Of a stretch of 64,000 nt of DNA, positions 47,226 through 56,808 are shown piece after piece (position 1 is the first letter of the stretch; each line of letters opens with the position of its first letter). Origin of the DNA: Roseburia hominis A2-183 (GTDB taxonomy: Bacteria; Bacillota; Clostridia; Lachnospirales; Lachnospiraceae); assembly GCF_000225345.1 (NCBI RefSeq), contig NC_015977.1:3021501-3085500 (forward strand), read 5' to 3'. The notes under the pieces are model-generated. The model made no database searches, had not been told where the DNA came from, and saw nothing but the letters and a program-made list of their open reading frames with translations. The position numbers were made by a program, and so were the translations under genes.

Positions 47226-48237
47226 CTATCGTTTGGCTTGTCCCGTTTTTTTGAGGTAGATGCGGCGTATGATGACCACAACCGCCCCCACCAGAAACGG
47301 GAATACGAAGGTACCGAAGCGGTACAGAAGCGACGCGGAGCCTGCCAGTCCGGTTCCGACAATTCCGGAAAAGAGTGCAGTAAAGACGAACTCGGTAGAG
47401 CCGATTCCCGCCGGTGACGGAATGACTGCCGCAAGCATGACAGAAAGCGATGTGACCGCCATCGTCTGCGGGAGCGTAATCTCCCCCTGCCCCAGAAAGA
47501 TCAGATACGGGATGGAATACCAGAATGCGAACTTGATGAGGTTCAATCCCACTGCACCCGCAACCAGCCGCTTCTCTCCCATCAACTGTCTGGATGCATC
47601 CTCCAACATCTGGCACTGGTCATGAAGCATTGCTGCCTGCGGATCAAACCGCCCTTTCGTCTTTCCATTGAAGAAATCCACCACCCAAAGCAACATGCGG
47701 TGAAACTGCCTGGAACAGCTGAACAGAATTAAAACCACGGTGATGATCAGCGTTACAAGATATCCCGCCAACAGCAGCCACATATACTCCCCAAAATGTA
47801 CCCGCATATAATTCCAGTTCAGTGCGAACAGAATCATTGAGAAAAACGCGATACTGATCTTATGAAACGCGTACTGCAGCATATACATTCCGAAGCTCTT
47901 GGAATACTCTATACCGTGCTCTCCCAGATAGACAATCGCGGCAACCCCTGCTCCGCTGCCAAGTGTCGCCACGCGGTAAAAAGAGCACAAAAAGGCATTG
48001 GTAATACCCATGCCTAATGTGAATTCACGATTATATTGTTTTGCAAGCAGCGTGGTAATCACGCCCTCGACACAGTGATACACGACAGTCATTGCACAGA
48101 TGCCTGCAATGACCGCCGGTGTCGTTTTTTCTAATTGTTCTAAGATCGGTCCTGCTGAATCCCGGAATGTATAAACAATGATTCCGATGATGACAAGTAC
48201 CAATGCCCATTTTAAGATCTGTTTTTTCGCCTTGCTG
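47226..48237 (-). CDS. YbhN/UPF0104-type membrane protein, flippase-like
   Basis: An integral membrane protein of about 325-337 residues with seven or eight hydrophobic helices and late motifs PSPAGIGSTEFVFTALF and FPFLVGAVVVIIRRIYLKK, matching the lysylphosphatidylglycerol synthase TM/UPF0104 family, thought to move lipids. No ATG lies near the 5' end. A TTG at 48203 lacks a ribosome site. An ATC codon at 48237 has AAGGGG eight bases before it and would add SKAKKQILKWA, a normal membrane-protein start. The end is certain; the start is not. It follows the radical-SAM gene and is in the same frame. Confidence 0.75.
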
Positions 48238-48251
48238 ATAACGATCGCCCC

Positions 48252-49649
48252 TTATTTTTTCTTAAAGTTGGTGTAGCCCTTCTGCTGGTACGGATGCTCT
48301 GCCCACAGCTTATCTGCTGTCTCTTTCCACTGGCATGCATACTCCATACATTTTCCGCAAAGATGCTCTACCGGCTCCGCCTCCTCAACATCCGTTGAGT
48401 GTGCACCGCTCTCGTGTACCATCTTCTGGAGCAGCTCCGGATTCTCTAACATTGGACATGGACGAAGCATGTTCTCATTGAACGGCTGACCGTCTCTGTA
48501 CGCCATGAACAGCGGCTGCTGTAAACACTCTAACAGAGACTTCTCACGGATATTTGCTCCTGAATAGTGAATAAATACACACGGCTCAACATCACCCTTC
48601 GGGTTGATGTGGCAGTAGTTTCTTCCTCCGGCGATACATCCGCCAACATACTCTCCATCGTTCTGGAAGTCCATAACGAAGATCTCTTTACCGCCTGTAA
48701 ATCCACGTACCTCACGGATTCTGTGGTAAATATATTCTCTCTGTTCTCTGGTCGGCATCAGTTCCGGTGAAGCCTTCATACCTACCGGCATCAGATGGAA
48801 GTACCATGCGAAACGGCTCCCGTGCTCGATCAGAAGATCAAAGAACTCATCCGATGTAACGGCATCCATGTTCTTGCTGGTGTAGCATACGCTGTTACCG
48901 AAGATCAGCCCGTTCTCATGAAGCAGATCCATTGCATGAAGAACCTTGTCAAATACACCTTCGCCGCGGCGGAAATCATTGGCCTCCTCAAATCCCTCAA
49001 GGCTGATGGATAAGGACAGGTTGCCGACACGCTTCATCTCGTCACAGAATGCCTGGTCTACGAGAGTTCCGTTTGTGTAGCAGTGAAATGCACACTCGTT
49101 GTGCTTCTCACAGAGCTTAATGATATCGTCTTTTCTGACTAACGGCTCACCACCGGTCATCATATAAAAGTAAATACCAAGCTCCTTACCCTGTGTCACG
49201 ATATTGTCAAGCTCATCAAACGTAAGATTGAGCTTGTGTCCGTACTCAGCAGCCCAGCAGCCGGTGCAGCGCAGGTTACATGCACTGGTCGGATCCATTA
49301 AGATCAGCCACGGGATGTTACAGTTATGTACTTCCCTCATCTTACGAATCGTCTTCGTTCCCACAAATGCTGCCTGATATCCCAGATTTAATGCTGTCAT
49401 CTTTGCTACATGGGGATCGGTCTCATCCAGAAGACGATTTACATAATGCATCCATTTATTGTCCGGATCCTGAATCATCTTTCTGGCTCCGTCATACGCT
49501 TCCTTACGGAAGTTATCGCCCATGAACTTTTCTGCAAGATCAACAATCTGAAGCAGGCCTTTTTCACGATCCTTATTCAGATGCTTCAATGCTGCATCAA
49601 TCGCCACGCTGAATGCCTTTCTCTCTACTGACTGTGCTAAATTTGCCAT
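48252..49649 (-). CDS. Radical-SAM enzyme, probably lipid-linked
   Basis: A 465-residue radical-SAM protein. A helical N-terminal part of about 110 residues precedes the 4Fe-4S motif CNLRCTGC (C124, C128, C131) in MDPTSACNLRCTGCW, GGEP follows, and a C-terminal SPASM-like set of cysteines (GGC, NYC, EPC, ECL, RPC, CGKC, AC) can hold further clusters. The ATG at 49649 has GGAGG eight bases before. Its promoter copies the FabT-controlled fab promoter, and a flippase-like gene follows, so a membrane-lipid substrate is inferred. A peptide-maturase role is less likely because no precursor gene is seen. Confidence 0.8.
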   Translation of the reverse strand: MANLAQSVERKAFSVAIDAALKHLNKDREKGLLQIVDLAEKFMGDNFRKEAYDGARKMIQDPDNKWMHYVNRLLDETDPHVAKMTALNLGYQAAFVGTKTIRKMREVHNCNIPWLILMDPTSACNLRCTGCWAAEYGHKLNLTFDELDNIVTQGKELGIYFYMMTGGEPLVRKDDIIKLCEKHNECAFHCYTNGTLVDQAFCDEMKRVGNLSLSISLEGFEEANDFRRGEGVFDKVLHAMDLLHENGLIFGNSVCYTSKNMDAVTSDEFFDLLIEHGSRFAWYFHLMPVGMKASPELMPTREQREYIYHRIREVRGFTGGKEIFVMDFQNDGEYVGGCIAGGRNYCHINPKGDVEPCVFIHYSGANIREKSLLECLQQPLFMAYRDGQPFNENMLRPCPMLENPELLQKMVHESGAHSTDVEEAEPVEHLCGKCMEYACQWKETADKLWAEHPYQQKGYTNFKKK

Positions 49650-49981
49650 CACTTAATCCTCCGTTTTCTTCCATACACACTAATTCTTTTCTAAGATGAA
49701 AGTATAAGGAATACTGCTCTTTTTTTACATATGCAATGCATTTTAAGTGTTGCCACCCGATATACATTTTCCTTGTTTTGTCTATCATCTTATGACAATC
49801 TGACTGTTTTGATTATCGCCGAACTATATTATATAGTTTCCATTACTACGTGATAGTATAACACTCTTTTTTTGATTGTCAATCTATTTGTTTTATTACA
49901 TTTTTCTTAAATCTTCCATTCCTCACTTAACACCTTCCTGTAAAATGGTTATACTCATGATGAACGAAAGGAGGAATTCCC
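49650..49981. other. Divergent promoter region, radical-SAM gene and phospholipase gene
   Basis: This 332 bp gap has no gene. It holds the FabT-like promoter of the radical-SAM gene (49808-49883) and, for the plus-strand phospholipase, TTAACA (49927-49932), 17-bp spacer and TATACT (49950-49955) with AAAGGAGG before the ATG. Confidence 0.7.
49808..49883 (-). promoter_or_regulatory. FabT-type promoter of the radical-SAM gene
   Basis: On the minus strand TTGACAATCAAA (TTGACA at 49877-49882) is identical over 12 bases to the fab operon -35/operator. TATACT (49855-49860) follows after 16 bp, and a partial palindrome TTTGATTATC lies downstream at 49808-49817. The order of boxes is that of the fab promoter. 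Confidence 0.7.
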
Positions 49982-50950
49982 ATGCCAGGTTTTGTTACAC
50001 ATTATCTGTTTGGCGAAGAAATCTATCACCAGTTAAAATGTAATTCCCAGAAAAAAAATCTGTTTTATAACCGCAGCGCTTATGCGTTCGGACTGCAGGG
50101 ACCGGATCTGTTTTTCTATTATCTTCCGTCCTATGCCCTGCACCGCCACAATCTCGGTGCCCTCGCACACACCACGGAGCCGCGTGCCTTTTTTCACGGA
50201 CTGCTGGAAAGTTACGGGCGTCTCTCGTCCGCCGCAGACCGGGGCATTGCCGAAGCCTACATCTCCGGTTTCCTGGGGCACTATCTGCTCGACACCACAT
50301 GCCATCCCTATATCTATGCCATGACGCATTACCATGACAAGAAGGAGAAAAGCTATTTTTCCAGACATGCCTATCTCGAGACAGAGATCGACACCGAACT
50401 GCTTGCCAGAAAGCGCCACAAGACACCCTGTGAATTCCACGCCGCCGATACGATCCAGCTGACTTTTGCCCAGAAACGCGTGATTGCCGGGCTCCTGTAC
50501 GATGCCTATCATTACGCATTCCCCGAACTTTCCATTCATCGCAGCACCATGTGGATGGGAATCATCTCGCTTCCGCTCGGCATGCGGATTCTTCACGATG
50601 AAACCGGACAAAAAAAGGTTCTTTTCCGGTTCATGGAGAAGCATTTTCTGGGATACCCGTTATTTTCCCCGTTGATACCGAGCGACACACTGTTTTTCCG
50701 CACGGATCCTTTTAACCTGAGGCATGCCTCCTGGAAGAATCCCTGGGATGCCACACGCGTCTCCACAGAAAGCTTTTTTGATCTGTACGAAAAAAGCAGT
50801 GCGCGCTGCCTTACCATGATGCGAAAGCTTCACACATTACTGCATACAGAACCAAAAAGTGAGCTGCAGAAACAGCTCACTCTGGAATTTCTAAAAGAAT
50901 ACGGCAATCTGTCCTTCCACAGCGGTCTGGATGCGCAGATTCCAAGCTGA
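49982..50950 (+). CDS. Zinc-dependent phospholipase C-like protein
   Basis: A 322-residue protein of the zinc-dependent phospholipase C family (PF00882 type): MPGFVTHYLFGEEIY, FGLQGPDLFFYYLP, GFLGHYLLDTTCHPY and HAYLETEID supply the His/Asp/Glu metal ligands. No signal peptide is visible, so it may act inside the cell or at the membrane. Confidence 0.85.
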   Translation: MPGFVTHYLFGEEIYHQLKCNSQKKNLFYNRSAYAFGLQGPDLFFYYLPSYALHRHNLGALAHTTEPRAFFHGLLESYGRLSSAADRGIAEAYISGFLGHYLLDTTCHPYIYAMTHYHDKKEKSYFSRHAYLETEIDTELLARKRHKTPCEFHAADTIQLTFAQKRVIAGLLYDAYHYAFPELSIHRSTMWMGIISLPLGMRILHDETGQKKVLFRFMEKHFLGYPLFSPLIPSDTLFFRTDPFNLRHASWKNPWDATRVSTESFFDLYEKSSARCLTMMRKLHTLLHTEPKSELQKQLTLEFLKEYGNLSFHSGLDAQIPS

Positions 50951-50975
50951 TGCGCCCCCAAATAGGCGCATTCTT

Positions 50976-51911
50976 TTACAGATGGAAAAATTCCCGGATC
51001 TGTCCCTCAATGATCTTCATCAGACGCGCGCGTGCCTCAATGCTTGCCCATGCGATATGCGGCGTAATCATCAGCTTATCACTGTCCTTGATCTCACGCA
51101 GCGGATTGTCTGCCCGCATCGGCTCCGCCGAGAGCACATCCAGCCCCGCTGCAGCGATTGTACCGTTCTTTAACGCCTCCGCCAGATCTTTCTCCACCAC
51201 GATCGGTCCTCTTCCAAGGTTCAGGAAAATCGCAGATTTTTTCATTTTTGCAAACGCCCCGGCGTTCATAAGCCCTTCCGTGTTGGCATCCAGCGGCGCA
51301 TGCACCGACACGATGTCCGACTCCGCGAGCAGCGTGTCAAAATCCACTCTCTCGTATCCCGGCTGATCGTGCTTTCCGGAGGTGGAATAGTAGAGCACCC
51401 GGCACCCGAACATACCCGCAATGTCCGCCACTCTTCTGCCGATCGCGCCCAGGCCGATGACGCCCCATGTCTTTCCGCTCAGCTCATGAAACACATTGTC
51501 AAAATGTGTAAAGGAAACATCTCCCACATATTTTTCTGATTTTACATACTCATCATAATAATGTAACTTTTCAAGCAAATAGAACAATAACGCAAACGTA
51601 TGCTGTGCCACTGTCTCCGTGGAATAGCCCGCCACGTTGCGCCATGCAATCCCGCGCTGATCCAGATATTCCTTGTCGAGATTGTTGGTTCCCGTCGCCG
51701 TCACACATACCAGCTTTAAGTGCTCCGCCTCGCCGATGGACTGCTCGTTGATCACAACTTTGTTGAGAACAATCACATCCGCATCCCGGGTGCGCTCTCT
51801 TGCCTCCTCGGGTGTGGAAAATCCGTATTTTACAACTTCACCAAGAGCATCATAACCGGACAGATCAATGTCGTCACCAATTGTCTTTGCATCCAAAAAT
51901 ACAATCTTCAT
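50976..51911 (-). CDS. D-2-hydroxyacid dehydrogenase
   Basis: A 311-residue NAD-dependent dehydrogenase of the hydroxypyruvate reductase/phosphoglycerate type. Cofactor loop GVIGLGAIGRRVAD, catalytic Arg in NLGRGPIV, and His in MITPHIAWAS. The start at 51911 (MKIVFLDAKTIG) is used. It follows the patatin gene with 19 bp between. Confidence 0.87.
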   Translation of the reverse strand: MKIVFLDAKTIGDDIDLSGYDALGEVVKYGFSTPEEARERTRDADVIVLNKVVINEQSIGEAEHLKLVCVTATGTNNLDKEYLDQRGIAWRNVAGYSTETVAQHTFALLFYLLEKLHYYDEYVKSEKYVGDVSFTHFDNVFHELSGKTWGVIGLGAIGRRVADIAGMFGCRVLYYSTSGKHDQPGYERVDFDTLLAESDIVSVHAPLDANTEGLMNAGAFAKMKKSAIFLNLGRGPIVVEKDLAEALKNGTIAAAGLDVLSAEPMRADNPLREIKDSDKLMITPHIAWASIEARARLMKIIEGQIREFFHL

Positions 51912-51930
51912 CGTTTGTTTTCTCTCTTTC

Positions 51931-52779
51931 TTATCCCAGATATGCACGCAGTTTTTGCATGCTTCTTTCTGTCAGTTCATAACCCTCGTCGTAAAGTCTC
52001 CGGAGCTTGATGACGTCCGTGGTTGTCCGTCCCACCCCATAAGTGGATTCCGGAGCGATGACGAGGATTTTTCCCTCCTGCTCGAGTTCCTGCAGTCTGG
52101 TCATACATTCATTGTAGCGCTCCGCCCGGGAATCCATGCTCTCCACAATCTTCGGATATTTCTTGTACAGCTTATCCGTAAGGCGGACTGCTTTCTCCGT
52201 CTTCTTCACATATCCGCGTTCTCTTGTAAGCACCACGATGAGTCTGTCGCATCCCTCCGCCAATGCGTGTTCATACGGGATGGAATCGGCAATCCCGCCG
52301 TCCAGATAATAATGTCTGCCAAGCTTCACCGGCTGGAAAAGGATCGGCAGCGAACAGCTCGCCACCAGCGTATCGCGCATATCCCGTCCCCTCGGCACTT
52401 CGACATATTCGGCTTTTCCGGTATGAATGTTGGTCACTGCCGCTTCGACTTTTCCCGGATACGCCGCAAACGCGTCATAGTCAAACGGAATCAGTTCATT
52501 CGGCACTTCCTCAAACACGAACTTCGTATTAAAATACGCTTTTTCGTTCCGGTTAAAAAGATGCCGCATGCCCATATACCGCTTGTCCGCAATATAATTT
52601 TCCACTACCTCTATATTTCTGCCCTTCTGCCCCGACAGGTAGGATACACCGTACGCAATCCCGGCGGAGACGCCGATCAGATAATCCGGCATCAACCCCT
52701 CCTCCAGAAACGCATCCATCACTCCACAGGAGAACACCGTACGGTTGGCGCCTCCCTCAAATACCATTCCAAGCTTCAT
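51931..52779 (-). CDS. Patatin-like phospholipase
   Basis: A 282-residue patatin-fold lipase of the RssA/YjjU type: oxyanion loop EGGANR (residues 8-13), nucleophile Ser38 in GVSAG, and Asp in DGGIADSIP. Hydrolyses phospholipid or acyl esters. It is 1 bp from the NfeD gene stop, in a minus-strand operon NfeD-patatin-dehydrogenase. Confidence 0.88.
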   Translation of the reverse strand: MKLGMVFEGGANRTVFSCGVMDAFLEEGLMPDYLIGVSAGIAYGVSYLSGQKGRNIEVVENYIADKRYMGMRHLFNRNEKAYFNTKFVFEEVPNELIPFDYDAFAAYPGKVEAAVTNIHTGKAEYVEVPRGRDMRDTLVASCSLPILFQPVKLGRHYYLDGGIADSIPYEHALAEGCDRLIVVLTRERGYVKKTEKAVRLTDKLYKKYPKIVESMDSRAERYNECMTRLQELEQEGKILVIAPESTYGVGRTTTDVIKLRRLYDEGYELTERSMQKLRAYLG

Positions 52780-52780
52780 A

Positions 52781-53260
52781 TTATTCTGCCTCTTGCTCTG
52801 TCTGCGGCGGTGTCGGAACCTGCGGCATCAGTCCGCTTTCCGTGACATACATGGTCACACCGCGGATCTCCTTTACCTTCACGATCGTTCCCGCCTCATA
52901 TCTTTTTCCATCCTCGCTGGCTCTTGCCGTCCACTCCTGTCCCTTGTAGACCGCAGTGCCGGTTCCTCTCTGATTATCCACCGTCTCCGTCAGACACACG
53001 TTTTCACCGATCGCCTGCTCGTAGTTGGTCCGGATCAGGTGCGGCTTTAAATACTTCATCGCCCACGGCCGGGTAAATGCCACCAGAACCAGGGAGACCA
53101 CGAAAAATACGCCGATCTGCCAGCCCAGTCCCACGCCGCACAGGCACAGAATCAGGGAAATCAGCGCGCCCCCTGCGAACCAGATGGACGTCAGTCCTAC
53201 CGTCGCAATCTCAACCAACACAAAAAGAATTATCAGACCTATCCAGATCATTGCTTCCAT
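52781..53260 (-). CDS. NfeD-like membrane protein
   Basis: A 159-residue protein with three to four N-terminal membrane helices (WIGLIILFVLVEIATVGLTS, VFFVVSLVLVAFTRPW) and a C-terminal OB-fold (IGENVCLTETVDNQRGTGTA). NfeD proteins aid membrane microdomain proteins such as flotillins. The ATG at 53260 with GGAGG upstream is the start. No flotillin gene is next to it. Confidence 0.85.
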   Translation of the reverse strand: MEAMIWIGLIILFVLVEIATVGLTSIWFAGGALISLILCLCGVGLGWQIGVFFVVSLVLVAFTRPWAMKYLKPHLIRTNYEQAIGENVCLTETVDNQRGTGTAVYKGQEWTARASEDGKRYEAGTIVKVKEIRGVTMYVTESGLMPQVPTPPQTEQEAE

Positions 53261-53426
53261 ATGATATCCTCCTCTCACACATCCCATTTACCAGAATTCG
53301 TATTTCCTGCTTTCAGGCGAATTCTTTGGAATTTAGTATAGCATATCCGTTTTTTGTTTTCTATGGTTAATTCTATGCCGCATTCTGCCGAAACATATTA
53401 GAGAATCTTTTTAAGGAGGAATCACT

Positions 53427-54146
53427 ATGTCAAATACAGCGTATATCGGATCCGGCACCACCTTAAGTTCCAAATATTACCTGCGCAGTTTCTACCGTTC
53501 CGACCGGGAAGCCGGCACTTCCTCCAAACGCCGTGAATTCAGCGGCAACCAGCTCGCTCTCGCCGACGGCAGGGCGCTCCGCAAGGCAGTGCGCCGGCTG
53601 ACATCCTCTGATTTTTCGGACGACCAGGGCACCAATACGCGCAACAGCGTGCTCGCCTATATCCAGACCTACAACAACATGCTTTCCTCTGCCGGCAGTT
53701 CCTCGGACCGTACCTTAGAGCGCAATGCAAAGCAGTTGAAAAATATTACAAGCGAATATTCTTCCGAACTTGACAAGATCGGCATCACCGTCAATGATGA
53801 CGGCACGCTCACAAGCCGTACCACCCTGTTTGAAAGCGCAGATCTCTCCAAGTTCAAAGAACTGTTTTCCGCTGACGCGACTTACATGCAGCGCACTTCA
53901 ACGTATGCCAAACGGTTTGCAAACCGCGGTGAGGCGCTCGTTACCTCTGATAACAACCTGCTGATGCAGAAAAAAAATGCCGCTGCCACAGGTTCTTCCG
54001 CAGCAGACGGCACCACTTCATCCGGCACCACAGAGAAACTGGATGATGGCACTGTCACCACCGCGGCACAGATCGTATCCCAGAGTCTGGATCTGGATAC
54101 CCTCTTAAACACCGGCATCGGCAAAAATATTAACATTATTCTATAA
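53427..54146 (+). CDS. Unknown protein with FliD-like C-terminal motif
   Basis: A 239-residue hydrophilic Ser/Thr-rich protein without signal peptide. The middle has IGITVNDDGTLTSRTTLFES and FKELFSADATYMQR, the pattern found near the C terminus of flagellar hook-associated FliD (GI...DDGTL...LFS). No flagellar genes are nearby. AAGGAGG lies before the ATG. It may be an orphan filament-cap-like or secreted protein; low certainty. Its stop overlaps the convergent peptidase gene by 6 bp. Confidence 0.55.
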   Translation: MSNTAYIGSGTTLSSKYYLRSFYRSDREAGTSSKRREFSGNQLALADGRALRKAVRRLTSSDFSDDQGTNTRNSVLAYIQTYNNMLSSAGSSSDRTLERNAKQLKNITSEYSSELDKIGITVNDDGTLTSRTTLFESADLSKFKELFSADATYMQRTSTYAKRFANRGEALVTSDNNLLMQKKNAAATGSSAADGTTSSGTTEKLDDGTVTTAAQIVSQSLDLDTLLNTGIGKNINIIL

Positions 54147-55169
54147 ATATTCCATCTTCACGGAGATGTCATTTCCGTTCACCTGCACCGTTGCATAGCT
54201 TCCGCACACCAGCGGCATCATCGGTGCAAGGTGTCCGATATCCACATCCATAACGACCGGCACCCCGTAATCTTTCAACAGATCCCACACCGCATGGTAC
54301 TGGTCCAGCCCCATCAGTTCCTGCCCGTAGACGGCAGGTCTTCCGATCAGAAAAGCTTTCACATGGGAAAACCAGCCGGCATGCTTCATCTGCCAGACCG
54401 CCCGCCGGATCGCCATCACATTAAGATCACAGGATTCCAGGAACCAGATCATACCGTCATTCTTATACTTTTCCACAAACCCGGTTGTTTTATCATAAGT
54501 TGTCCCCAGAAGATTCACCAGACAGTCCACACATCCGCCGATCAGGCGTCCCTGCACCGTAAGTGCCTCCGTCGGTTCCGGGAAAACATGCAAAATTCGC
54601 TGTTCCGTGACATGGTATGGCACAAGCGGATGCTCGGCATCTTTTAAGCTTTCCTTTTCCCAGAGATCATATCCGTTTACCGTATGCTTCTGTCCGCGCA
54701 GAAGTGCATATGCATCCGAAAGACTCGGATGCCACGGCTCCATGCCGAACGCTGCCGCACACGGGCCGTAGATCGATGCGGTATCACAGAGCGTCGCTAA
54801 AAGATATGTCATGTTTGTATTGTCGGAATATCCCATGTACCACTTCGGTACCGCTGCCCGGATCTGTTCAAAATCCACCGCGTCCAGTGTCTCACACATC
54901 AGTTCCCCGCCACCGCAGGAGATCAGCACCTCATTCTTATCGCTGCAATAATACTCTGTCAGTTCTCTGCCGCACGCCTCCGGCGTGTTGCTGATCCCGA
55001 TTCCGCAGTCGGCATAACAATTCGGTCCGAGATCCAGGGGATGTCCCATTTCCCGGAATTTTTTCTGTGCGTTCAAAAATGCGGTGTGATACGGCTCAGT
55101 CGCACACCCGAAGGATGGCGCCACAAAACCGATCGTTCCATGTTCGGATAAATTTTTCGGATATCTCAT
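54141..55169 (-). CDS. S66 LD-carboxypeptidase / MccF-like peptidase (copy 1)
   Basis: A 342-residue S66 serine peptidase: TIGFVAPSFG, nucleophile Ser in MGYSDNTNMTYLL, Glu in WFLESCDLN and His in DIGHLAPMMP. Family members cut D-bonds in peptidoglycan or inactivate microcin-C-like compounds. GGAG precedes the ATG at 55169; the longer frame runs into the upstream gene. Confidence 0.87.
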   Translation of the reverse strand: MRYPKNLSEHGTIGFVAPSFGCATEPYHTAFLNAQKKFREMGHPLDLGPNCYADCGIGISNTPEACGRELTEYYCSDKNEVLISCGGGELMCETLDAVDFEQIRAAVPKWYMGYSDNTNMTYLLATLCDTASIYGPCAAAFGMEPWHPSLSDAYALLRGQKHTVNGYDLWEKESLKDAEHPLVPYHVTEQRILHVFPEPTEALTVQGRLIGGCVDCLVNLLGTTYDKTTGFVEKYKNDGMIWFLESCDLNVMAIRRAVWQMKHAGWFSHVKAFLIGRPAVYGQELMGLDQYHAVWDLLKDYGVPVVMDVDIGHLAPMMPLVCGSYATVQVNGNDISVKMEYL

Positions 55170-55210
55170 CTGTGTCTGTCTCCATTTTCTTTTATTTTCC
55201 ACCGGCAGAT

Positions 55211-55909
55211 CTATGGATTCTGCCGTCTCCACTCTGCTTCCCTTTTCTGTTCTTCCAGGGACGCCCGGTACCCCTGCATATTTTTCCGGATATGCGCCAG
55301 GCTGATGGTTCCCGTTATCTGCTCCGCCGGATGATCCATCCACGGCTTCTGTTTCTCAGGCGGATAGATCGATGCGATCGTATTGCTTCCGATCCGCAGT
55401 CTCTGCCCCTCGAGCAATATCTCATTCGTCTCCACAGTGAGCGCAGCCTCCCACGCATTCCACGGGAGCAGTCCTTGCGCAAGTACCGTTGTACCGCGAA
55501 GAATGAGATACGAGACGCCCGTTTCCTTCGGCGTCACCTGTAACATCTTTGGTTGCTCCGGTCTGTGCATGATTTTATCAAACAGCCAGTCAAGCGGCTT
55601 TAAAATAAGAACCGTCAAGACCAGCGCCATACCGTAGGAGACATCGCCGACCACACCGCCCCAACAGGAAAGCCAGACGGAAAATGCCGGCGTCTGCCGC
55701 TGTACCGCAAACAGATAAACGACCGTGGCACAGAGCACAAACGCGTCAATGATGATCGTCACAATGGCAAACGGCATCAACTGTTTTTCTTTTTTGATGC
55801 CCCATGCGGCGTAGCTGCTGCGCTCGTCCTCCGTATAAAGAACCGGCAGATAGTAGGTTTCCGCCCCGGCAGTTTTGTATGAACTGTCTGCGTTATCATA
55901 GATTTCCAT
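55211..55909 (-). CDS. Membrane protein of unknown function
   Basis: A 232-residue protein with two or three hydrophobic helices (MPFAIVTIIIDAFVLCATVVY, SYGMALVLTVLILKPLDWLF) and a soluble C-terminal part with beta-rich VSYLILRG. Not recognised. It lies between a YitT protein and an S66 peptidase on the same strand, and may belong to that unit. Confidence 0.6.
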   Translation of the reverse strand: MEIYDNADSSYKTAGAETYYLPVLYTEDERSSYAAWGIKKEKQLMPFAIVTIIIDAFVLCATVVYLFAVQRQTPAFSVWLSCWGGVVGDVSYGMALVLTVLILKPLDWLFDKIMHRPEQPKMLQVTPKETGVSYLILRGTTVLAQGLLPWNAWEAALTVETNEILLEGQRLRIGSNTIASIYPPEKQKPWMDHPAEQITGTISLAHIRKNMQGYRASLEEQKREAEWRRQNP

Positions 55910-55947
55910 GTATGTTTCTCCCTTTTACAACAGTTGTATCGCATTCT

Positions 55948-56808
55948 TCATTGCTGCCGCTTCGGCTGATAGCGGATATCTGACACCGTGTATACCGTAA
56001 TGAATGCATGTGGGTCCTCACGACTGATATAATTCATGAGTTTCTGATACTCCGCCTTGTCCACGATGGCGATGATTTCGTTCCGCTTCTGCATATTGTA
56101 TGCACCGATCGACTCATAGATCGTCGCTCCACTGTGCAGATCCTCTATGATAAACTTGCGCAGTTCTTCTTCCTTTTCGGTGATGATGCAGACACGGCGC
56201 TTCATGTCATGGTCAAAAATAAAATGATCCAGCACAATACCGTTGAAATATGTACCGAGGATACTGAGCACAACCGTCTTCTTGTCATAGACGAGTGCCG
56301 CCGAAAGCGCCACACACATGCCGGACAGCGACATGGCTTTTCCCAGCTCCATATGCAGATATTTGTTCATGATCTTTGCCACAATGTCCAGTCCGCCGGA
56401 AGACGCATTCCGGTTAAACAGAATGCTGAGTCCCACACTGACCACCAGAATATAGCACAGCACATCCAGTTCCTGGCTGCCGGTGAGCGATTCGTAATCC
56501 GGGAAGATTCTCTCAAAAATTCCCAGAAACACCGGCAGCGCCACACTGGTGTAAACCGTCTTCACGCCAAATTCCCTTCCGCAGGTAAAAAATCCGATAA
56601 TTAAAAGCACAACATTTAAGATCATCGTGATCGCGGACAACGGCAGCGGTATAAAATTGGACAGCACGATTCCAAGACCGGAAATGCTGCTGACGGATGC
56701 GTGGCTCGGCACCAGAAAAAAGTATACGGCTGTGGCGATAATCGCCACGGCAGCCGTCAGGATTGCCGTCTCTTTCGCTAGTTCTGTGTATGTCATCTCT
56801 TTTTTCAT
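55948..56808 (-). CDS. YitT-family membrane protein
   Basis: A 286-residue protein with five to six membrane helices, the NRNASSGGLDIVAKIMNKY loop and a C-terminal DUF2179 domain (KRRVCIITEKEEELRKFI, IVDKAEYQKLMNYI). Transported substrate unknown. ATGA overlap with the upstream S66 peptidase gene implies a shared operon. Confidence 0.88.
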   Translation of the reverse strand: MKKEMTYTELAKETAILTAAVAIIATAVYFFLVPSHASVSSISGLGIVLSNFIPLPLSAITMILNVVLLIIGFFTCGREFGVKTVYTSVALPVFLGIFERIFPDYESLTGSQELDVLCYILVVSVGLSILFNRNASSGGLDIVAKIMNKYLHMELGKAMSLSGMCVALSAALVYDKKTVVLSILGTYFNGIVLDHFIFDHDMKRRVCIITEKEEELRKFIIEDLHSGATIYESIGAYNMQKRNEIIAIVDKAEYQKLMNYISREDPHAFITVYTVSDIRYQPKRQQ

